Source: Dipodascopsis uninucleata var. uninucleata (taxonomy: Eukaryota > Ascomycota > Lipomycetes > Lipomycetales > Lipomycetaceae). Taken from it: DNA of 64,000 nt. The position numbers were made by a program, and so were the translations under genes. This document shows, one piece after another, positions 22,456 to 33,900 of the stretch. The notes under the pieces are model-generated. The model saw only the letters and a program-made list of their open reading frames with translations, did not search any database and was not told the DNA's origin. Numbering within the stretch: position 1 is the stretch's first letter; each line of letters opens with the position of its first letter. The stretch spans positions 766,501 through 830,500 of the forward strand of contig JAJLTO010000003.1 in assembly GCA_030568195.1 (NCBI GenBank), read 5' to 3'.

Positions 22456-23900
22456 TTATGGTGATGTTTGCTGATATGCACTTAACTGGCTACCATCAAT
22501 CGTCTCGGAAAAGAGTGAGTTGGTATCTGCACCTGGTAGGTAATGTTTTAGTTCAGTAAGGAATATTTCTATGTCCGGTGGTAGCTGTTTATTTGTAAGA
22601 ATTGAGAATATGAACCCATATGTCAAGGGCCTAGAGTACCAGTTAGTTTGACGGAAAATACTACTATCAAATCAACCATCGGTTGAGAACTAAAACAAAA
22701 GAATCTAACCCAGATGTGGATTTCCAAAAAATATTATTTGACAACACTAGACCACTACCAAATAGACGTTCTGCAAACTCAAGATGACCTATGCCATCGT
22801 ATACATGGGACCTTAAGTGATCCGGACCGTTAAAAAGCTTCGGCACAGACGCAAGTGAATACATATCTTGGCTAAAGCGGAGTTGTAACTGTCAGGCCCT
22901 TGAATTTCATAAAAGCTCTAATAAGATGACTTTCCACAAACCTGATCTTAAATTTGAAATTGAACACCCATTTATACTGTATTCCTTGAGGGTATTCATT
23001 ATGTTCAGTTGACAATACAAACGAGAGTCTCAGCAGTTTAACCATGTCAACGTTGCATCTCATTCTCTGATAAGTGTGGTCAACACGATCACTAAAGTTT
23101 CCAATAGGCTCACAGGGTAAGTCTGATACTTGACTTTCCTTTAAATATTTTATTAGAAGACCAATCGTTAGCAAGGCAGTAACAGATAGTCCGAGATATT
23201 ACCCCAAAAAAGTCCTTACCACTCTTATGAAATTGAACTGGTCTACCAAGTTTCCAATTACATCTAGTTCCTTGTGAAAATTATATCTCCATACATTAAT
23301 TGTCGTAAATCCATTATCATTATATATCGATGAAAAGGTCTCCTGATAACCTAATCCAGTGTATCCTGGCTTTGAGTAATCAAAATCAGTAGGTATCAAC
23401 AGTTCTTGCAGGTTTATAGGATAGTGGTTAATCTTGCCATATGGTGGCCCGTCCAACATAGTACATCCAAGTCCCGAAAAACCCTCACTTGAGACGTAGT
23501 CAATAGTAGATGGGAATTTAGTATCTATTTCAACACTGGTATTGTACTTTCTGCTCTCTTGAGGGCCATATAAAATGGTATCAGACGTTTGAGGACTGAA
23601 CAATACGCTAGCATAGCCATACTCTCTGGCTGCTTTTTGCTCTGCTTCATACCCGACATCCTTGGCATACACTTCGGTTAGAAACGAAGTCGAGTCAGTG
23701 ATTCCAGCTTCATGATTATCATTTAGATATTGCTCATACAGTCTAGGAACTCCAGTTGACAAAGCTATCTCGTCGTCTTCGCCTTGATGCTGTTCATTCA
23801 CGTCTATGGATACTTGGTTCAGTTCATTAGCTGCAAGCCTCATATTCGTGCCAGCTAATTGGATATTTCCCTTTTGCAGGTATTCCCACGCTGAATTCAT
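22456..23900 (-). CDS. Diverged Caf1-like protein lacking catalytic acids, 4 exons
   Basis: Exons (minus strand) 23220-23900, 22942-23138, 22710-22871 and 22456-22660 join in frame to give 414 residues with no internal stop. Donors are GTAAGG, GTTTGT and GTTAGA. Residues 1-205 are a unique acidic extension. The rest aligns without gaps to the neighbouring Caf1 over long runs: VWRYNFHKELDVIGNLV with VWRTNFEQEMHVLRELV, RMRCNVDMVKLL with TLRCNVDLLNVI, WVFNFKFKISQDMYS with WQFNLRFSLAQEMYS, and LPPDIEIFL with LPPEEEEFL. The active-site DSE is ESQ here, the third acid position (YDFG) reads LTYG, and the protein stops before the fourth acid. It is therefore predicted to be a non-catalytic paralogue, perhaps a Not1/Ccr4 competitor or scaffold. 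An expressed gene is inferred from conserved frame; a decaying duplicate is the alternative. Confidence 0.75.
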
Positions 23901-24389
23901 AGAATACCGAGATATTATTTGGTACTAAACGATCAAAGTCGCGTGAGACTATGATATGATCTATTGGAGTAACAAGCTACTATATACGATGACAAGTGCT
24001 TCTTCACCTAAATCGTTTATATTCATAAATATGCTATAAGTCATAAATTCAAAATATTTTCTGGGACACTATTGAACAATATATGTTTTGTATTGTTTAA
24101 GTAGTTTAGCTCAACTGAGAACCTTCAGCTATTCTAGTCGTATTATATGTGAATTAGTCGATTTCATGATGGACGAAAGCTGAATGCTATTTATTATGAG
24201 GGTCTCGTGTATGTATGAAAGTGTAGCCAATCAAATTTAAGAGAAAAAAAGTTGAGATTTACCCATCCAAACTCACAGAGACTAAAGCACCAGTGAATTT
24301 CATTAAATTTGGAGATACCGAGAACCACTAGTTATAGAAAAGACGATCTTAGGGACTCTATTATATACATATATTTAATAAAGGACACA
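23901..24389. promoter_or_regulatory. Divergent intergenic, CAF1-like gene / complex I subunit
   Basis: 489 bp between two divergent starts. No element recognised. Confidence 0.35.
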
Positions 24390-24700
24390 ATGCAGCAAAG
24401 TAGATTATTACGTGCAGCAGTAAAGGATCCATGGGAGAGAAGGTTAGTGCAGTGCTGTGGATTGCTATGGTTTGAAATTTTGTAGTTGAAAGGAATAATG
24501 AAAGGTACAGACTAAATTTGCTAACACAGTCTTGACGTATTTGTCTGTTAATGCGAATTAATAGAGAAGCTTGGAGATATACTGGCCAATTTTCAAGATT
24601 TAACAGAATTAAGGGAATGTTCCCAGGTTTCGGTCTTGGTGCTGGAGCTTTCGTTCTCTACTGTGTCGCCGAAAAGGTTTTCGGATTCGGTGGTCATTAG
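24390..24700 (+). CDS. NADH:ubiquinone oxidoreductase B12-type subunit (NDUFB3-like), 2 exons
   Basis: Exons 24390-24442 and 24565-24700 join across a 122 nt intron (donor GTTAGT, acceptor AATAG) to give a 62-residue protein. The junction makes DPWERR-EAWRYTGQFSRFNR, followed by KGMFPGFGLGAGAFVLYCVAEK with one transmembrane helix. DPW..REAWR and the FPG.G.G..AF...E pattern are the NDUFB3/B12 family signature. This is a small accessory subunit of the complex I membrane arm in the inner mitochondrial membrane. Its presence shows that the organism keeps respiratory complex I, unlike Saccharomyces and Schizosaccharomyces. The gene is too short to stand out as an open frame and was found from the splice-joined translation. 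Confidence 0.88.
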
Positions 24701-25598
24701 AGTAACAAGAAGAATAGCAAATAGGTGAAGTGCATCAAAATTGTATGTCCGTTACAGAAAGAGATGAAATGAGACGTACAATTCATGATTTCTTCTCACT
24801 TAATGTAAAGATCAAAATATTGTCATAACTATGTTTTACGTCATCAATGTTTCTATGGACCACAATACAAGGATCGAAAGATCTGTCATTAGTTCTCGCA
24901 ATGCGGAAGACAGTAACTAATAGGTATTCGAAGTCATAACAGAATATTACTATTGTTGGAGCTGGTTGGTTTAGATCAATTAATGAATGTACTTAACGGT
25001 TTAAGCGCTATAGATTTTCGTGTTCTCTTTTAACCTTCATCTGCTTTTAGTACTATTTCTCATTAATCTATATTTCACCATTATGAACTGCCATGTTTAG
25101 TCACTGCATACTATATCAAAAACTTTTTTAATCTGCAATTCTACTGTATTGAAAGATTCACAATACAGAAAACAAATCCTGTCCATTTACTTGGTTATGC
25201 GTGTTCTGCAATATTATTCGCGTACTTCAATCGTGCAATCCATCCTACGAATATATAAATTTAACATAAGATTATCTATGAAAAACATTAGTTTTTGAAT
25301 TGCTCTCTCAAATAGAGCTATTATAACAATGCTTATGATGATTCTATGTACCAACTTCTTAGCTCATAATCTTCGGCCTTAGACCCTAGATAGTTGTGAT
25401 AATGCTTTATACATAATGCCAGAACGCAACACAAATTAACACAAATTAACACAAATTCACTTGGTCTAACATGTAATGCTTTGATACCCTTCTTAGATGA
25501 CTCGATAGACGTCTCATTTATTCTGAACTCCTAAACTTCTTCCTTCAAATAAAATGCAAAAGAGAGAAGGAGAAGAATTAGAGAGCGCTAATTGATTT
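24701..25598. other. Convergent 3' region, complex I subunit / NIPA-like
   Basis: 898 bp AT-rich. It contains a short direct repeat (25433-25460, see separate entry). Nothing else recognised. Confidence 0.4.
25433..25460. repeat. Short tandem repeat, about 2.5 units of ACACAAATTA
   Basis: The unit acacaaatta is repeated in tandem (acacaaattaacacaaatta followed by acacaaattc) in the non-coding region. It is probably ordinary replication slippage. Confidence 0.6.
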
Positions 25599-27485
25599 TT
25601 ATCCCATATTTTCTTGTTGGTTGTCTGGCCGTGTCTGCGTTCTATATAGAGGCGTGGATCTTGAGTCAATAATCTCAGCTTCAATTTCACGTCTCCTTCG
25701 TCGCGAGCCACCTCCTTCTGCTGCAATTTTACGTCTCTGTTGCCTGCGCTGCCAGTTTTTCATACGGTCACGTACAACAGATTCCACAATCATACCCATA
25801 CCAGTTCCAGGAACGTATGTTCTAGATGTTCTACCAGGGCTAGTACTGTAATCAAAACCGGTTGGAATCAAAGGCGTGGTCTCTCCATTAGTCTGTACAG
25901 AACCAGCATAAGGCACATTAGTTGCAGTAGCTGGAATACTAGTAAACTCTCCATTGTTGAGCAGCGATGTTACTCTATTTCGAGAACTGATCATAGCATC
26001 AGCATCCCTTATTTCCTGCGCATCTTCGTCCTCATCGTAGAAAGACGTAGGAGTACGTGCACCTGACGATCTGTTCAAATTGACAGAAGCAACAGTTGAA
26101 AAAAGCTCATCATTCTCACGTACGTAATCACTATCGACTTCCTTCTTCATGGTACTATCTTGCGAGGTACGTCTAGTAGTAATAAGGTAGACTCCAATAA
26201 ACGTTAAACCACAGCCAAGAACGAAAACTAATAGCTGTCTAGTTGTTTTCCCTTTGAAATCTTGATACAGAATTGACGAACCCACGATAACCGAGATTGT
26301 AAAAAATACAAAGTGTGTTGGTATCACCTGTGTAGACTCGAATCTCTGTAAAGCTCTCGTTAAATATTTGACTTGCATAATAGCAGTACTAACAAGAACA
26401 AACAAAAGGGCATATGTGATGGGGAAAGTGAATACTCTGTATAGCGTCAAGGATAGCAGACTTGACACTCCCTTAGTAGAAAGTGCTGTATATCCACCAA
26501 ATAGTGCAACAAGAGCAATATCAATAAAAATTAAACGCCCTCCATATTTGTTACTGAGTAAAGACAACAAGAAAATTAGGACCAGAGTTACACCGACATA
26601 TACGAGAAAAGAAAGCTGCTTTGCTGCTGCCAAAATCCTGTCGGTATCCAATACAGTGTCTTCAGTACTAGAAGAGAACACAACAGTCACAGCACCACCA
26701 ATTGCAATACAAACACCAATGAAATCCCGCAGTCTGAATGCTTCGTGGAAAAATATTGGGGCAACAATACAATTAGAGACAAGAGCGACCACACCAAGAG
26801 GAGAAACCACAGAAGCTGGAGCAAAACCGTAAGCAAGAAAGTTTCCAGTTTCGCCCACAACCATAAGGGAAATACCGAGCCACCAATATCCACTGCGCAT
26901 ATATTTTGGTAATCTGTCTCCAGCCGTAGAGTCAGTTTTGCTGAGCATTGATATATCAGTCATATTTCTTCTTATTTGCGGTATGTCTCGGTTGGACGAC
27001 CATTCTCTTCCAGATTTAGTAGCTGCCATAAGCTTGACATCTTGCGAGCCATTCTTAGTTGCACTGTCGTCAAAATCATTAGCAAAGCTAATTTCGACAT
27101 CTGGAGAGTGTGAATGAGTTTCTAGAACAAGAGATGAATTATTCGTCTCACTTATAAAAACTCTGTTGCTGTTATAGATGTAATCCGCTTCCTCATCCGC
27201 TTCTTCTACATCTCCGTCATACGCTCTTTCTTCAACAGACAGCGTCCGATCTAATACTCCATAACCATGGTCACTTCTCTCTCTAGGCTGCTGCCCATAT
27301 TCTAGTCGGCTTGCTAAATCGCCATTCTCAGATTCATCGGTTTCACCAGCTTCTCGTTTAAGAAGTAAATGCGCGTATCGTTGTAAATTTAGCGCAATAC
27401 TTATAATAATATTTCCCGAAATTGCAGTTGCAATTCCGATCAAGGTAGAAGAGCGAGTAAGCTCCGGATTCCCTGTAGACGACAT
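25599..27485 (-). CDS. NIPA-like (DUF803) magnesium transporter family protein
   Basis: Single exon, 628 residues with nine predicted membrane helices. TM1 (LIGIATAISGNIIISIALNL) is followed by a long acidic cytosolic insert of about 150 residues. The NIPA core follows: YWWLGISLMVVGETGNFLAYG, SPLGVVALVSNCIVAPIFFHE and DFIGVCIAIGGAVTVVF, then further helices to LLVFVLGCGLTFIGVYLIT at about residue 440. The C-terminal 180 residues are hydrophilic with RRQQRR and RRRRRE basic patches. NIPA proteins are EamA-like and implicated in Mg2+ transport. The fungal version with this large loop is uncharacterised as far as I know. Substrate is inferred from family only. Confidence 0.85.
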   Translation of the reverse strand: MSSTGNPELTRSSTLIGIATAISGNIIISIALNLQRYAHLLLKREAGETDESENGDLASRLEYGQQPRERSDHGYGVLDRTLSVEERAYDGDVEEADEEADYIYNSNRVFISETNNSSLVLETHSHSPDVEISFANDFDDSATKNGSQDVKLMAATKSGREWSSNRDIPQIRRNMTDISMLSKTDSTAGDRLPKYMRSGYWWLGISLMVVGETGNFLAYGFAPASVVSPLGVVALVSNCIVAPIFFHEAFRLRDFIGVCIAIGGAVTVVFSSSTEDTVLDTDRILAAAKQLSFLVYVGVTLVLIFLLSLLSNKYGGRLIFIDIALVALFGGYTALSTKGVSSLLSLTLYRVFTFPITYALLFVLVSTAIMQVKYLTRALQRFESTQVIPTHFVFFTISVIVGSSILYQDFKGKTTRQLLVFVLGCGLTFIGVYLITTRRTSQDSTMKKEVDSDYVRENDELFSTVASVNLNRSSGARTPTSFYDEDEDAQEIRDADAMISSRNRVTSLLNNGEFTSIPATATNVPYAGSVQTNGETTPLIPTGFDYSTSPGRTSRTYVPGTGMGMIVESVVRDRMKNWQRRQQRRKIAAEGGGSRRRRREIEAEIIDSRSTPLYRTQTRPDNQQENMG

Positions 27486-29409
27486 TAATAAACTGTCTTT
27501 GTTTTGATTAAAACTATATGGTTCATGAGGTCCGTATGGTAAGGTACGTTGTTCTTCTATTGCGTCGTTAGCCTACTTAAATTTGCCAATCATCAAACAA
27601 AACAATTTCAACTCTACTATCACCATATACTACCACTGATGACGCTATATAGTCACTATATGCAGTATGCACTCACCTTTCACTATCTTATTTAAAAAAG
27701 TATCGCTTAAACAAACGGCTATTAGTCTCAGGAAACTTTGCCGTCGTACAATGGATACAGAAAGTTACGAGTGTAACTGCTTCCTATTACTATATGTTTG
27801 GTGCCTGAGTTCTATAGTGACAGAAAGATAATACTTCGATATGTCTCTCTTTGTATACCGCTAACGGCCCAAAAAGAGTTCTATATTTCTCTATCAATTT
27901 CTGACTGAACCAACATACATAAATGTCTATCGCAACTTTTTCTTAAATTCTATCCCCAGCAAAGAATAGAAGTCGAAAAGTAAGCCTTACACAGATCCTG
28001 GTTTAGCACTAGTCAAATTTAATTTGAAGCTCGAAATACCCTTAACCCAAGATATAGAATGTACTTTTTGCGATAAGAACTTTTATAGCGGCCTCGGAGG
28101 AAGCGAACCAAAAAGAGGAAAGAATTGACCTTGATATTTTATCGTAGAGCTTTTTAACATGCTTCTAATACAAGGAAGCATATGGCATTTTTAATTTATT
28201 TCCTCTAGCCTTGGGTGAATTTTGCATTTGTGTGGTAAGCGGTACATGACCGATTTGAATAGACTACAAGTCGTTAATGTGAAGTATGAAGAGCACATAG
28301 CACAGAACCTAGTTCAACTGTTACGAAGTGTGAAGACAGAATATGTTCTTTTTGGTGCTAGAGAATGACAAATTAGCTTAAGAAATTGATTTGTATTTTT
28401 GAATAAATTAGTTTTCTTCAGTGCTAGAATGATTTTTATTAAACCGGTGTGAGTATAAAGCGGAGATAATGTAAGCATGTAAAGGACCAAGAACACCTAA
28501 GCATACTAAAATGTAGCAAATAAAAAATATTATAGTCCAATCCTACGCGTGCTATACGTTCCCCATATGAATAATTCCACAGAATGATTCACAGGCTATA
28601 GTAGTAAACAGAGAAGTCAAATCACGTCATACAATTACATAGTAGTTACACCTTGCTACTTGCGAAACAAGTGTTACATAGTTTTCCTTGTCCTTTTGTG
28701 TGAGGCTCAAGGACATCTAACATGCAGTATCAATCATTTCCATAAAAGCGAATACATACAAAGAAAGTTGGCTGAACTTGAACAATATCTGCTATATAAA
28801 TTATGAAGTTGTAATCCATATGTGTGGCATATTGCTCCATCACTTTTAAATGAAAGATATGAAAGTTAACCCAAAGAGACTGTTTTATCTTCTAGAATAG
28901 GAGTACAGAGTATATGAAACATTAGATATATGACTACAAAGATGTTCAACAGGCTGTAAACAAATGTAACAGAGAAAGCACAAGTATAGGTTAAGGAATG
29001 ACCGAAAATGGAACTAGAAGGAACACAGAGGACATACATAATGCGAGAAAGGGACATCTGACTTCTAAGAAAGATCAAGATAATAGAATGTTAAGAAATA
29101 CAAATTTGTACACCAGTGAGGGCTGCCTAATCAAACAAAAACAAGCATATGCAGTCAATTTCTGAATCAACTGTGCGAGTAAAGCACAGCGCACAATTCG
29201 GTATTTCAGTTCAAAGAACAAAGATTTGAAGGCCATTTCAAATCTGCAGTTATGAACTAGTGCCATAGAATATATTAAAGGTTCGAATAACAAGAAAAGA
29301 TAAAGAAAGAGGAAAAATTGAAGTAAATTACATGCACAAGGTCTACTCTCTCGAAAAAATCCAATCTGATAGAAAGTAATGCTCAATGTTATAATATTTG
29401 TTGTGAGAT
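27486..29409. other. 1.9 kb intergenic, NIPA-like promoter side / cyclin 3' side
   Basis: No family-supported open frame. Small frames (28314-28496, 28866-29413) are T/A-rich and not gene-like. It likely contains the NIPA-like promoter and leader and the cyclin 3' UTR. Confidence 0.45.
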
Positions 29410-30999
29410 TCAAAGAGACATGTTATTGATCCATTCGTTGACATATAGAGCCGCCTTCTTGAACTTTCTGTCGCAGTACTTCTCATAAATTGCTCTATGA
29501 TGGTCCTTGGGATTTGTGCAGCATTCAATAAGCACATTCATGGCCGGTCGCAATTGCTCGACCGTATAACCAGAGTAATACACGTGGGAAGGTGTCCAAT
29601 CGCCCTTCATTAGCATTCTGCGCGACAAACAATGTGCAGCAGCTGCAAGCCAACTGGGTATAGCACCCACAAAACGCTCATCCATGATTGTGATTTCAAG
29701 AATATATTTTGCGAGTGTTCGCGTCTCTATGTCGTAGTCATCTGCCTTGCTAGTTCTTCGCAAAAAACTCATAGGGCCAGGCCAGCCAAGATTGAATTCT
29801 AGTAAACCGACCATGAATCGTTCTGCTTTAAAAATCTCCTCTGCAGTATAGCTATGATCCACCATGAAGACAATTTCCTGGACAGAAGGGCAATTAATCT
29901 CTTCGTATTTCGCCGCCAAAAAGAGTGCAGTAGCACCCACTAGCTGTAACTTAGCCAACGAAACGACCTTGAGAGATAAGAATCTGTCAATATAATTAAT
30001 AGTAAGGAATAGAGTCTCTGGAAGTAACCCAAAACGATTGTGAACCTGCACAAGCCAGTCAACGAGAATGCTGCGCATTGACCAGTGAATCTCTGTCTGG
30101 TTATCCATATAACCAGGATTAGGTCTGAATCTTAGTTCAAGCTCGCGCATATAATCGAATATATCGTCGCTATACTCTGCTACCATTGAGATATCAAGAG
30201 AATCTTCATCTGTCTCATAGTCAGGCATTTTCATACGTTCTTCTTCTTCTACTTTGAACTTAGACGCAATTTGCTCATAGTCGCGTTTGGTATTAGAATT
30301 AATGATTGGAAAGAGAGCTCCAGGATTGGTAACCGACTTCAAGCTGGTATATTCTGTGAAGTCGATTGTCGAATGAAAATGTGAAACGGAAGATTCTTTG
30401 GTAATAGCTTCAGTCTCATCCATAGTGATCATCTCATCTTCATAGTGATCTAAGTCTGCAATGTCTACAGTGAGATCAACAAGATCAGACACTTTGATTT
30501 GTTTCTCTTGGATGATACCAAGTGCATTTTCTTGATGAGATTTAGTCAGACGGACATGATTGTATGCTTCCGCTACTTCATTTGCACCAACATGATGACC
30601 ATATCCAGAGTTCTCATCTCCAGGTTGTGACCAGACTCCCTTTTTTAAGGCAATAGAGGACGGCTTCTGCGACAAAAGTTGGCTCTGCTTGCCTGAAAGA
30701 AAAGGCGCGGCGGCAGCTGCCTCTGCTGTCTTTGCATTGCTGACATCACTTAGGACTATGCGCTTAGCACCAGCTTTGATTCCAACAGTTTTATCCATTA
30801 GTGCAGTACTACTGGAAGTTGATCTTAGCTGTGCTTTGCTTGTTTGACTGCTAATCACCGAATTTTCGTCTGGACGAACTCGAATAGCTGGTTGTCGTAA
30901 TCTCTTAATATAAAAAGGGAAAAATCGTGCCAATATGTTAGTTCACATTTGTTAATTACTGAGGAAACAATTCCATAATGGTATACTCACCCGATCCAT
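29410..30999 (-). CDS. Mitotic B-type cyclin, 2 exons
   Basis: Exon 1 (30991-30999) encodes only Met-Asp-Arg. An 87 nt intron (GTGAGT...TTAAG) leads to exon 2 (29410-30903), giving 500 residues. A canonical destruction box RIVLSDVSN lies at residues 51-59, so APC/C-mediated degradation is expected. The two cyclin folds follow: YMRELE then MRSILVDWLVQVHNRFGLLPETLFLTI (MRAIL-type Cdk-contact helix), LGATALFLAAKYEE-like LVGATALFLAAKYEE, and C-terminal LAKYILEITIMD...PSWLAAAAHCLSRR. This matches Clb1/2 and Cdc13 G2/M cyclins, which activate Cdk1 for mitotic entry. The in-track reading without the first exon would begin in intron sequence, so the spliced start is preferred. Confidence 0.93.
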
Positions 31000-33900
31000 T
31001 GACCACGATATATCTATGTTTCAGGACTATTTTTGCTATGCTTAAGATAGAAAGAATGAGGAAAAGAATGTACTCCGGCGAGAGAAGATTGACAGCTGTC
31101 GTAAGCAAAAGTCTTCCTGGTTCATATATAAACTAACTTTCACAAGATGTGTAGAACCGTAGCAAAGCACATACGAAATTCACACAACTAGAAAAAAACA
31201 CGATATGATACGAAAAAAACTACTAGACGACAAATGACTATAAGAGGTAACAGGTAACTTCTACTGCAAACTAGAAAAGAGAATATAAAAATAAAAAACA
31301 CTAAAAATGCCTGAGTATCAGAAACACAGGGATGCAAGAGAAGAAGATGAAGTACACGATTTACACGAGATGGTGACTCTCAAATAGCCATGAGAAACTC
31401 CTCTGACAGTCAACAATCACACAAGTCGATCAGTTCTTATTATAGACTCGTGTATACGATCAATTTCCTGTCTTCCCTGCAAACCACAACAGACTGGTGT
31501 CAAGCTTGTCAGATATATGAAATATTGATAGAAAAAGATTCCAATCTTTTACTCTACAACTCTCTCAGCTCGCGCAAATATTCATCACAAGTGTTGCGCA
31601 GACAACCGCACACTCTTTTTGGAAGTTTGTTGTCGTTTGTTGTTATTAGGTTAGGGGTTGTAATTATATTACAGAGTCTTTCCTAAATTGACAAATCATA
31701 AATACCGGTTGGCTAGACAACAAGGGCTCTCTTCCGGATATGAGATAATCACGTGATGACCACCTTCAGAGTTTATTATTCTTATTATTATATTGTAATA
31801 TTAGATAGAGCGAAACAATCTACACTAGGAGAGCGCACAGAACGAGAACATGGCCTTTCATAGTTACTTTGACAAATAGAGAGGAAAACAGGACAAGAAC
31901 AAGGCGCAATGTAGAATTATCAGGTGAAGTAGGTTAATCAATGTGGCGTGAATGTAAACGTCTCTCCTACATACAATTATCATCGTAGCAACTATGAATA
32001 TATATACGTGCAAGCATATATATGTGGAAGCTGACAATTCTGCGAATAGAGCCAAAACCACTATATAGCATATCAAGGAGCGGGGACTGTCAAGTCACGT
32101 TTGCCCAGAGACTAGGCCATAATCGCATACGCCTAGTAAGCTGCGGAGTCTCTACAGATATCGCATCTTACAGTGGTGCAATTGAGAGTCCTTAAGAGTA
32201 ATTAGGTGTGCCGAGATTCGACCAAGATTTGACATTCATTTTATAGAATTAAGACACATTATTTTGATTCTTTCATTGGCTTGCGTTATTTAAGCAGATT
32301 ATGTATATACTGGATATATAGATATTATATATGATTTCGAGGTACAATGATATATGCAATGATAGCTGTTTCATATATGGATAACGGGATACCGAGGCGT
32401 CCGCGTAATGCAGCTAAGTATTCGAACCCGTCCTTTAGTTGTCTTGTTTGACCCGCGAGGAAAAGTCTAAGGAAATTAACTTAGGCATTTGGCCATGAGG
32501 CTTGACTTGGAGAAAATATAGTATGGGTTTGAGGCAGAAAACATTTGGATCTAGCAGGCTAGTACCGATTACGGCCTGTTCATGGCCAACCCTGAATCTT
32601 CTCCACTTCTCGATTTAAGGTAGTAACTAAGGGGTGTTAACTATTTATAACCTACTGTACAACACAATGCATCGTAGTTAAAAAGCGATGTTTCTAGGGC
32701 AATTGGACAGAATATCAATGTCAGAGCCAGTAGATCATTAGCTATTTCATAGCTGTAATGCACAACACAAATAATAAAATGAAATAGCATGTAGCTCTCA
32801 GGTGCTTGTTAACGCGGTACCTTAGCATATAGAAGTCAGATGCATAGCTATTAGTATGCTTGTGGTCCTTAGCTGCCTTAGCTGCCATTATGAGAAAACC
32901 AGTCGTACCGAGTGATATAATCCATAGGCTGTTTATACCAGGACATGCTGCTCGTTACTTGCTACAATCTACAATAGTCCTCTAAATTAAAACCGCCCAT
33001 AGCATACTAATTAGTATTGTCCGCGTTTGCCGTATATACCGCACTCGCCTTCTGTCTATTTTTTGGAACTGTCCATAGTTCTATTGACAAGTGCCAGAGA
33101 TGGCCCTAGAGGAATTGACTCCGGCTTGGAGATTCCAGTGAGACGCGTAAAGTAAGATTCAGCCATCAGTTTATGCGCAGTGGATATCTCGGATTCCAGG
33201 GAAAACGAATAAAAAAGCCAGAAACCATATCTACAGGTAGCGAAGCACTCGGAACACGAACAGCGTTCATAATAAATAGGTTGGCCAGCTTTTGAGAGCC
33301 GTATACTATAATCTAATTTATCCAATCTCTTAATAAACCAACATCTAGGAACACCTGCTCCTTCGCTAATTTTTTCACTTTTGTAGGCTTGCTTTCGCGT
33401 GCAACTGTAGCAGGACATTGAGGCAGATTCGCTGGATATCAGAATGCATGTGGCCCAATAGTGTGCATATTAGAGATATAGGTTCTAATGCTAGTCGCTT
33501 ATCATCGGCTAGCTAGCTGACTCTTATTGTAGGCTCTCTAATTATTTTATTTCCACATCCAATCCTCTTTTTACTTTGTTTTTCTGTGGCCCTTCCTCTT
33601 TGTTCTACGCTTATTTTGTATTTTTATCGGGTAAACCGCACAGGATAGTCCATCTACTCGCGCACCAGTCCCAAGCAGAAACAGGCGTAAATGAACGCTG
33701 AAGCACCGCATGAATAGATTTCCTGGCCATTGCCAGCCAACTGCCAACAACGAGCCGGATTTTACTTCCCGACCTCTTCTCCTCTCCACTTAGCGCTGTG
33801 ACCGACATTAGGACTTGTAGCATGGGCCTTGAGAACCCCCCTCTTAATAAAGTGTACAGCTCCACAAGCAATCGCACTAGGCGTTCATTACGAATGCTAG

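Noticed and set aside
22456-23900. Initially read as a frameshifted or broken CAF1 pseudogene
   Set aside because: Splicing at GTTTGT (22941) to the TTTAG acceptor before 22871 and the other sites restores one frame over 414 codons with gapless alignment to Caf1, so a defect is not needed.
32396-32450. TTCGAACCC suggested a tRNA T-arm
   Set aside because: The flanking bases do not pair as a T-stem on either strand and no acceptor or anticodon stem is visible.
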